Shown here one piece after another: positions 56,721 to 64,000 of a stretch of 64,000 nucleotides of DNA; position 1 is the stretch's first letter, and the number at the start of each line of letters is the position of its first letter. Location of the stretch: assembly GCF_947179165.1 (NCBI RefSeq), contig NC_077246.1:69412421-69476420 (forward strand), given 5' to 3'. A model generated the notes under the pieces. It ran no database searches and was not told where the DNA came from. It worked only from the letters and a program-made list of their open reading frames with translations. Source of the DNA: Solanum dulcamara. Its lineage: Eukaryota; Streptophyta; Magnoliopsida; Solanales; Solanaceae. A program made the translations under genes and the position numbers.

Positions 56721-59119
56721 CAAACTATAATATCCCTAATATTGTTCTTTTAATGCAAATTGTAAGTTCACAAGAAAACATAAAATACTTTGTTTACTTG
56801 CATTAATGAACAACAACAACAAAATTACTTACATTAATGAAATTAAATACTTTCAATATTGATGAGATTTCAAATCATAAGGGGGTGGGGTGTCTTGTGA
56901 CATTATTTTGTGATTTTTTTTTTGGGTGGGGGGGCCTAAGGTCACATGTCCAAGAAATGTCATGCCACATATAAATACAAATATGAAAGCAATCAAAGAC
57001 GATTAAAACGACAAAATAATTTTTTTCATTTTAATTATTTTGATAGCTATATTAGTAGCCTCAAAATAATTATATATAATATAGTCTTTTTTTGACTTCC
57101 AGAGTTTGTCCCCTAAATGAGACAAATTCTCCACCTATTCATTTTACATTCTTTGCACCAATTGCTTTTAAATACATTCCTTCTTTTTGTTGTGTAATTG
57201 ATAAAATTATTTGGGAGGTTAAGAAATCGAGATGTGAAAATAAATTTTCGTAAAAATACAAAGTAAAATTATATATAATAGATTCTTGCAATTAATTTTT
57301 TTTCTTAGAATTGTTTAGTTGGTAAAAAAAAAGGAAAAATATTTTTGAAATAAATGATAAAATATTTTATCTGGTTGAACTTCTTATTCTTCTATTAGCA
57401 ATTTTGAAATTAGTTGTGGATAAAATATTAAATGATAAATACTCTTGATATGAAAAGTATTCAAATAAAATAGCAAAGGAAATTAATCCAATAGGAGGCC
57501 TTTGGGATATAATTGAATCAATCATATCACAAATAAAGATTATACAGAATTAATAAATATTCTTTCATCTTTAATTAAATGTTTTAAATTTGAGTTTTGC
57601 TGTGTTCGAAATCATTTTTATTAGAAATCACTTTATTCTCAAAATATAAAACTTTTCGATGCTAATTAAATTTGATCGAGCTCCAATACTAATGTCAGAC
57701 ATCAAATAAGAATTTTTTAAAAAGTCAATCACATCTAAGGTGGTGTATCATTGAATAGATGAAAGCGAATATTCACATACACAGAGACAAAAATATGTGC
57801 ATTAATTAAATAATATACACATACATACAGAATAATTAAACAAAAAAATATAGAAAAAAATTATTGGGCCAGTAGAATCAATTTATGTATTTGGTGCAAT
57901 AAATAAAATACAAAAAACTAACTTTTGATGTTGCTAAAAATCATAATACGTAGCCCTTTTTTATATTATTTATAATATATGCTTTGCATGGCCCCCCACC
58001 CCCTCCACCCCACACATATTTTACCTAAAGGGCAATTATATCATCAATTCAGTAGATTTTTTCCAGAATATGATATATGTATTAAAAAAATTATTTAATA
58101 TTTATATATTTAATTATGAATCAAAGTATTTTTATAACACTAATTGAAATTATTATAAAAGTTAATAACATTAAATCTCAAATTTGTGAATTTCTATATT
58201 TAAAAAGATCTAGGGAGGGGAGTACAAATTATTTCACTATCATGTTGGCTAAATAAATACACTGCCCTACGGGTGGCGTAATGGTTTGACTTCGAAACTT
58301 TAAGGGGCTTGTCTTTTAGGTCGAGTTCATCGTATCGGCCTTGTCTAGTGCTGATTATTTTTTCTGAATTTTTGTGGGCTATTGCATTTGCTATAACATA
58401 TTAAGAAACGATAATATATTTAGTATAATTTCATAAGTGAGATCTAGAAAAAGTCGAATATATGTCTACCTTATTTTTACCTTTTCGATATAGAAAAATT
58501 GTTTCCTATAAACCCTCAACACAAAAAAATAGGAAAGTAAGAAAGTAAAAGACCCAACAAAATGATAATGCACAAAACAAATATAGCAACAAATTAAATA
58601 TTAATACACGTTAAAGAAACGTGATATCTAAATCATATTACTAGAAGTACGATAATATTAGACTACCTACTACTCTAATCTTCGACTTTCTTGTGTTTCT
58701 ATCTAAGGTCATGTGCTAAAACTCTATTATATCATATCTAATCACCTTCCTCAATTCTTCTTCGGCCTATCTTTATCTCTTCCTAACTCTTGATATAACA
58801 TATTAAGATATACCGATAATATAACAAAATCAATATTATTTAATGTTACTTGAGCTAAGCGTCTTTCTAAAGTAGACCCTCTACTTTTACGAAGTAATAG
58901 TAAGACATGCACACGAATTCCATTTGTAAAATTTCACTACCTATGTTATTTTCGTGGTTAATACTATTTGGTTTGTGTATATAGTTAAATCCACTTTGTG
59001 GGGCGGGGGGCAAAAGCTTGTGAGAGGCCATTTATATCTGTCAATTACTAAATTTAAAGCACTTCTTTTTGCTTTCCAAAACTTGTCTTGATTTCATTGA
59101 ATGCAAAACTAGCTAAGCC
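56721..59119. other. Intergenic DNA upstream of the NPH3-type gene
   Basis: AT-rich and gene-free. A SINE-like remnant lies at about 58261-58400 ('ggtggcgtaatggtttgac', 'ggtcgagttcatcg'). Short G- or C-runs occur at 56880, 57990 and 59000. The promoter of the gene at 59120 should lie after 58.9 kb ('catttatatctg' at 59030 could be its TATA region). Confidence 0.4.
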
Positions 59120-62100
59120 ATGCCACTCCAAGCTCCATGTGATCTGCAAATCCATGTAAATGGTGAACAAACATTCTTTCTGCACCAGGTAACAAAAGAA
59201 TAAAAATCCAATCTTGAAACTCCCCATTTTCCCGGTTCATCCAAATTAACTATTTTTACTACCAATTTTTTTTTTTTTTTTTCTGCAGAAAGTTCTTTCA
59301 AGTTTCTCTGGGAAGTTAAGGAAGATAATCAAACAAGAAAAGAAGAAAATTCAGATTAAGAATTCAGGTATTGAGATTCTTGATTTCCCAGGTGGGGTAG
59401 AAGGGTTTGAACTAATTTCAAGATTCTGTTACAACAATGGCAGAAACATTAAAATCACTGTCTCAAATGTTTGTCTCCTCATTTGCTCTGCAAAATTTCT
59501 TGAAATGACAGAAAAGTGGTCATCTTGCAATTTATTGTATCAAGCTGAGAGCTTTTTTGAAGGATTGTGCTATTGGTCATGGCATGATATTCTGAAATCC
59601 CTAAAAAGCTGTGAATCTTTTTTTGATTATGCAAATTCTTGTGGGCTGATTCAAAAGCTTATAATTTCACTTTCTGGTACCCTTTTTGGTTCTTCATCTT
59701 CATCAGCTTCAACTTCTTCATCTTCAGAACATATAAAGCTATGTTCTTGGTGGTTTGAGGAAATGACCATTTTGTCCCCAAAGATGATAGAAGTGTTTCT
59801 AAGGACTGTAGGTGCTTTTGGTAGTGAAAATAACAGCTTACTCCTTACAAGATTCTTGCTTTATTACTTAAAAACATCAGCCCATTTAAGAAATCAGAAC
59901 AATAGTAGTAATTGTCAAAATCTGATTTCAAGAACTGAGTATGGTGGACTTGCTGACACTGCTGTTCATGGTGTAGTTTTTATGGGGAAAACAGCATTTT
60001 CTTGCAGAAATCTTTTTTGGGTATTGCGAATTGTATCTGGTTTTGGGATTAGTAAAGAATGCAGGGGTTGTTTGGAGAAATTGATAGGTGGGATGCTTGA
60101 TCAGGCAACACTAGATGATATTCTTGTTTGTGGTCACAATATTAGTGGTGTTTATGATGTGAATCTTGTGTTGAGATTGATTAGAGTTTTTGTTCATCAT
60201 GATGATAAAGTTTCAATAACAAAATTGAGGAATGTTTCAAGTTTGATTGATAAGTACTTGAAAGAGATTGCTCCTGACCAAAGTCTTAAAATATCAAAGT
60301 TCCTTGGTGTTGCTGAGAGTCTACCAGACTATGCAAGGGATTGTTTTGATGGGGTCTACAGAGCCATTGATATCTATCTTGAGGTTATCATTACTCATTC
60401 ATTGATTTTCTTCTCTTTCCTTTCTTATCCATGAACTAATAAATGCTACTACTAATTTATTATATCCTCCGTTTCAATTTGTTTATCTGATTTTAACTTG
60501 ACACAAATTTTTAAATCTTGTAGTTTTAAACTAAAGACATGTAAAATGTACTAAAATATTTTTTAGTCTTGTGATCTTAAACATGTGTTGTGGAAAATTC
60601 GAATTAAAGAGTTTCAAAATAAGAGAAAAAGTCATTCTTTTTTAAACGGATTAAAAAAGAATGTAAGATAAATAAATTGAGATAATTTTTTACTACTTAG
60701 TAGCACTAACTGTTCAGATACTTCAAAAATATTGTTATACTCAATGTCAAGTCTTCCAAAGTACATAACTTTTGAAGAATTCTAAAGTTAATAAATTTCA
60801 CATAACTTTAGATAAAAAGGTTCTAAGGTATTGACAATTGCTAAAAGATACTCCATTCGTTTCATATTAAGTGAATTTTTGAGGTTTTTTTTATTATTCA
60901 GAATAATAAAATTATTCAAAGTTTAAAATAGATGTTTGAATTTTTTTTTATATTTGCGTTTTCATTTATTAAAGTTTTATTTTTTTAGGAGATAAATCAC
61001 ACTACTTACAAAATTATGTATATGATTTTATAAAGGACAATAGTGAAAAATATGATTCAAATTATATCTTTAAATATTTTTCTTATTATATATGTATTGT
61101 CTCACAAATTCAATTAATATAGAAGGGAAGGAGTATAGAATAAAACAAGAAGATGTCCTTCCAACGAGGCAATACTTTTCAGTTTTTTGCTCTTTTCTGA
61201 AAAATGTGTCATTGTGGAAATTTTTTGGATCTTTTTGGGAAAACTCAGAAGGGGTGCAAAAAGTTTCACTTACTCCACTTGATAATAGGTATGCACCAGC
61301 GGCTGTCAATCATACTTACAGAGACTATGTTGTTAGAACTTTCTAAAAATATTATCGTATTGGAACTTTTAAAAATGTGTGTGTTGAAAAATTTCACACA
61401 CACCTCATAATATTTTAGAAAAATCTATCTAACATAACTTATAAATTTATATACTATATTATATATTGCCTGTGAAATGCAGTTTTACTGTGTAAGTTGT
61501 CATGATCTAAACAAGGCAAAACATACTTTTGCTTTTTTATTTTTTTTTACTTTATGTTTCTTTGTTGGAAGGAGGAAATGCTTTGTCATATGATAGAATA
61601 ACTCATAAAGACATCTATGTAAAGCATTGATGAGAAAACTCAAATCTAAAGTACTATTTGAATTTAGTACTATGAATTTCAAATTTTGGACTTAAATGGA
61701 AACACAGTAGGGTCATAAAAATTTGTCATGGAAGCTTGTGACCTCATTAATTCATGAGTACTTTTATGAAAATCAATCAGTTATCTACATGGGACCCTTA
61801 AGACTTGATTGGTAGTTGCTCTAACAGCAACACCTTTCATGGACAGTCTTGAGTTAAGTTATTGGAAGATTTGTAGCACAAAATAATGCTCCGTTCACTT
61901 TTATTTATTCAATTTCAAGGCCCTTTAAGAAATAATAATAAATATGATTATTTTATTATAATATTTATGTTAATTGATGTATAGTCTTAGATATTAAAAA
62001 AATAATTTGAGGAATAAGTAATTGATGTTAAGGGTAAAATGGGAAAAGATAAGTGTCTTTTTTTGATTTGTTAAAAATGATAAGTAAAAGTGAAAAATAT

Positions 62101-63215
62101 ATTTTTGAAATACTGAATAAGTAAAAATGAATGAATAGAGTATTTTTAGGTAGTTTTAATTGATTTCCCCTTGTCATTGTGTTCTTTCTGTGTGTTTTTT
62201 TTCTGTCCTTTTGTCCTCAATTCTTTCTATAAATAACTTTTCCATGCTAAAGAAATTTCCTCCACCCTAGACATAATTGAGGTGTTATCTATCGATTATA
62301 TTACGGTATTTGATTGAGCATAAAGTTTAAGTAAGAAAAATATATTTTTGACATGGACACCCTTTAAAACTTGTGATTGTAAATATATCGTGACATTTCT
62401 ATATTAGTAAGATCATAAAATTAAGAGTAAAACAAAAACTTTAAAGTTAAAAGAGATTTCAAAGAAAGGAGTCTCGTACAAAATGGAAAAGAAAGATTAA
62501 TGAATTCATTTTGCCTTATTTGTTGCTCCTTTCATTTTAATTTATTTGTCTTATTTTTTTTAATCCGTTTAAAAATGAGTTTCTTTCCCTTTTTGACCTC
62601 TCTTTCTTTCCAACTTTCCACGTGACATGCTTTAGACCACAAGATTTAAAGAATATTTTGATAGATTCTACGTACCTTTAGTTTAGATTACAACATTCAA
62701 AAGTTCGTTTTACTTTCTTAAATTCTGTCTCTAGCAAATAAATTGAAACAATGAGGGAGTATATTTCATGCAGCTAACATGTGTATATTTGGTTGCAGTC
62801 TCATCCAATCCTGTCATTAGAGGAAAGATCAAGATTATGTAGATGTCTTAACTATGAGAAACTAAGCCTTGAAGCATGCAAGGACTTAGCAAAGAATCCA
62901 AGAATTTCACCAAGAATTGCTGTGAAGGCACTTGGATCTCAGGGTATTTCAACAACAAAAGACAATAACAGACAAATGGTTTTGTACAAGACAAACAAGA
63001 GTGATTATCACAGTTCAAGTACTACTAGTGATCAACAGAGTACTTTGCAAGAAGAGGAACATGAATATATGAGGCTAAATTTGCAAAAGATGCAATGGAG
63101 AGTTGTGGAGTTGGAGAAAATATGTAGAGATATGAAAGGCCAAATGACTAAAATGGTGAAGACAGAGACTCATACTAGAGCTTTGCCTAGGCTTTGTAGA
63201 AGTCAGTACTTCTAA
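59120..63215 (+). CDS. NPH3/RPT2-family BTB/POZ protein, At3g22104-like
   Basis: Exons: 59120-59188, 59289-60383, 62799-63215; 526 codons plus stop, all introns phase 0. Exon 1 (MPLQAPCDLQIHVNGEQTFF) and the start of exon 2 (KVLSSFSGKLRKIIKQEKKK) form the BTB/POZ fold, with FPGGVEGFELISRFCYNNGR typical of NPH3 proteins. The NPH3 domain follows (about 190-470): FWVLRIVSGFGISKECR, LPDYARDCFDGVYRAIDIYL and YEKLSLEACKDLAKNPRISP. A Ser-rich loop (about 158-171) and a C-terminal coiled coil precede the end. NPH3 proteins act as plasma-membrane or cytosolic CUL3 adaptors in phototropin or auxin-transport signalling; this subgroup is poorly characterised. A 3-codon upstream ORF (59101-59112) precedes the start. 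Intron 2 is 2.4 kb and filled with Stowaway-like MITEs. Confidence 0.9.
60465..60690. mobile_element. Stowaway-like MITE, right end eroded
   Basis: Left end CCTCCGTTTCAATTTGTTTATC; right part on the minus strand 'tatctcaatttatttatctt'. The terminal GGAGG is missing on the right. It lies in NPH3-type intron 2. A related piece is at 35315-35520. Confidence 0.6.
60851..61133. mobile_element. Stowaway-like MITE
   Basis: Ends CTCCATTCGTTTCATATTAA and (minus strand) CTCCTTCCCTTCTATATTAA with TA flanks (60849-60850, 61134-61135); inverted similarity extends through 'tgaattt'. 283 bp, same family as 22437-22774. Confidence 0.8.
62525..62760. mobile_element. Stowaway-like MITE abutting the last intron's acceptor region
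   Basis: Left 'gctcctttcattttaattta', right on the minus strand 'ctccctcattgtttcaattt'. It ends about 38 bp before exon 3 of the NPH3-type gene, so the acceptor tract is just outside it. TA duplication is seen only on the right side. Confidence 0.65.
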
Positions 63216-63258
63216 AAATAGGAAAAGAAAGAGGACATATGTTGATAATTCACATGTG

Positions 63259-63443
63259 TCGGTGGAGTGATAAGTACTGTACTCATTCGTCCTTAATCAA
63301 AAAATTTAGATTTGAGTCCTTTGTATGGAATCGTCTTTGTTAGGGATAGTTTTGTCAGACTTCATGGTACAAATTCGAATTTAATCGAGGCCGTGATGTA
63401 GGCACCGGATACTAGATGAAAAATTAAAAAATATATAATAATG
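63259..63443 (+). mobile_element. SINE 43 bp behind the NPH3-type stop codon
   Basis: CACATGTG flanks both sides (63251-63258, 63444-63451). 'cggtggagtgataagtactg' and 'agatttgagtcc' represent decayed A- and B-box regions, and the tail is A-rich. It is related to 33479-33632. It probably forms part of the 3' UTR. Confidence 0.6.
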
Positions 63444-64000
63444 CACATGTGATATTCCTTTTCCCCATTTTTCTACTGTAAAAACATGAAGTGTTAAATT
63501 TCTTTCTATATTATTTGCTTGTAAAGTTCTTGTCAACTTAAACTTCTCATGGTTCAAGTTTTCCTTCCTCCTTTTTTTTTTCTAAAAAGAAAATAGGAAT
63601 AATACACAAGTACCCCTCAACTATAACCGAAATCGCTAAGACACACTTTAATTATATATGAGTCCTATTATCTCCCCTGAATTATTTTAAAATGTAATAA
63701 ACGCACCCTAAAACCTATATAATCACTCACATGAAGGGAGATTCTTTACACTCGCCTCCACGTCAGCGCCACTTTAGTGCCACATCAGCGCATCGTCAGA
63801 TCTAAAAAAAAATTATTTTTTTTTAAAAAAAGGAATTTAATTTTAATTGTGCTCACCATGATTGCATAAACTTAATCAATACACTACTTATGTGTATTGA
63901 TTAATAATGCAAATGTCCAATTGAAAATGGACATGTGTCCAAATTAGTCAGATTTTATACTTTTTTTTTGTCTTTCACTCGCCTCAAAGAGAGTGAACAC
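63444..64000. other. Downstream flank with a MITE-like repeat running off the window
   Basis: 63600-63790 ('acaagtacccctcaactata', 'cgcctccacgtcagcgccac') belongs to a recurrent non-coding repeat of Solanaceae as far as I recall. Its other end lies outside. No gene is seen. Confidence 0.4.

Noticed and set aside
61092..61346. 84-residue ORF in NPH3-type intron 2
   Set aside because: Starts inside a Stowaway-like MITE, has no recognisable domain, and lies in an intron needed to join two clear NPH3 exons.

Overview
The window is AT-rich, intron-rich plant nuclear DNA. The best guess is a Solanaceae chromosome (tomato, potato, tobacco or pepper relative). That guess rests on the repeats I recognise: an Au SINE, an RTE LINE with a TTG-repeat tail, SolS-type SINE pieces, TA-flanked Stowaway-like and TTA-flanked Tourist-like MITEs, and a Helitron end with the hairpin common in this family. 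It is inference; no species is claimed.

Layout: 1-11.8 kb is gene-free repeat DNA with a solo LTR (3532-5203), a 65-bp tandem array (6093-6541) and a palindrome-rich element (10535-11007). A complete 8-exon SIL1/Fes1-type Hsp70 nucleotide exchange factor gene follows (11935-17827). Next to it lies a tandem duplicate (18745-21238) that lost exons 3-6 yet stays in frame. Another solo LTR (21370-22194) sits just behind the duplicate. After a MITE-rich gap comes a 4-exon organellar RAD52-like gene (25195-31771). A retroposon-rich spacer leads to a housekeeping-type promoter (about 33.7-33.9 kb). A 6-kb stretch with a Helitron terminus precedes an almost intronless DYW-class PPR gene, an EMB2758 relative (40819-43273). 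A second copy of the RAD52 3'-flank/promoter block (about 45.6-47.65 kb) leads into the TAF15 gene (CDS 50032-53875). A further repeat-rich gap is followed by a 3-exon NPH3-type BTB gene (59120-63215).

The genes are independent eukaryotic transcription units, all on the plus strand, with no operon logic. Themes are ER chaperone cycling (SIL1-like pair), organelle nucleic-acid maintenance (RAD52-like, PPR-DYW), transcription/RNA processing (TAF15) and photoreceptor-type signalling (NPH3 family). The most notable observations are: (i) the truncated SIL1-like paralogue without ARM repeats, whose four exons remain open and correctly phased and whose promoter keeps a perfect ER-stress element (CCAAT-N9-CCACG) also present in the full gene; (ii) a duplicated 3'-flank/promoter block bracketing the PPR gene; (iii) two palindrome-rich elements 45 kb apart. 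All exon borders were placed by eye from GT/AG sites, phase and family knowledge.
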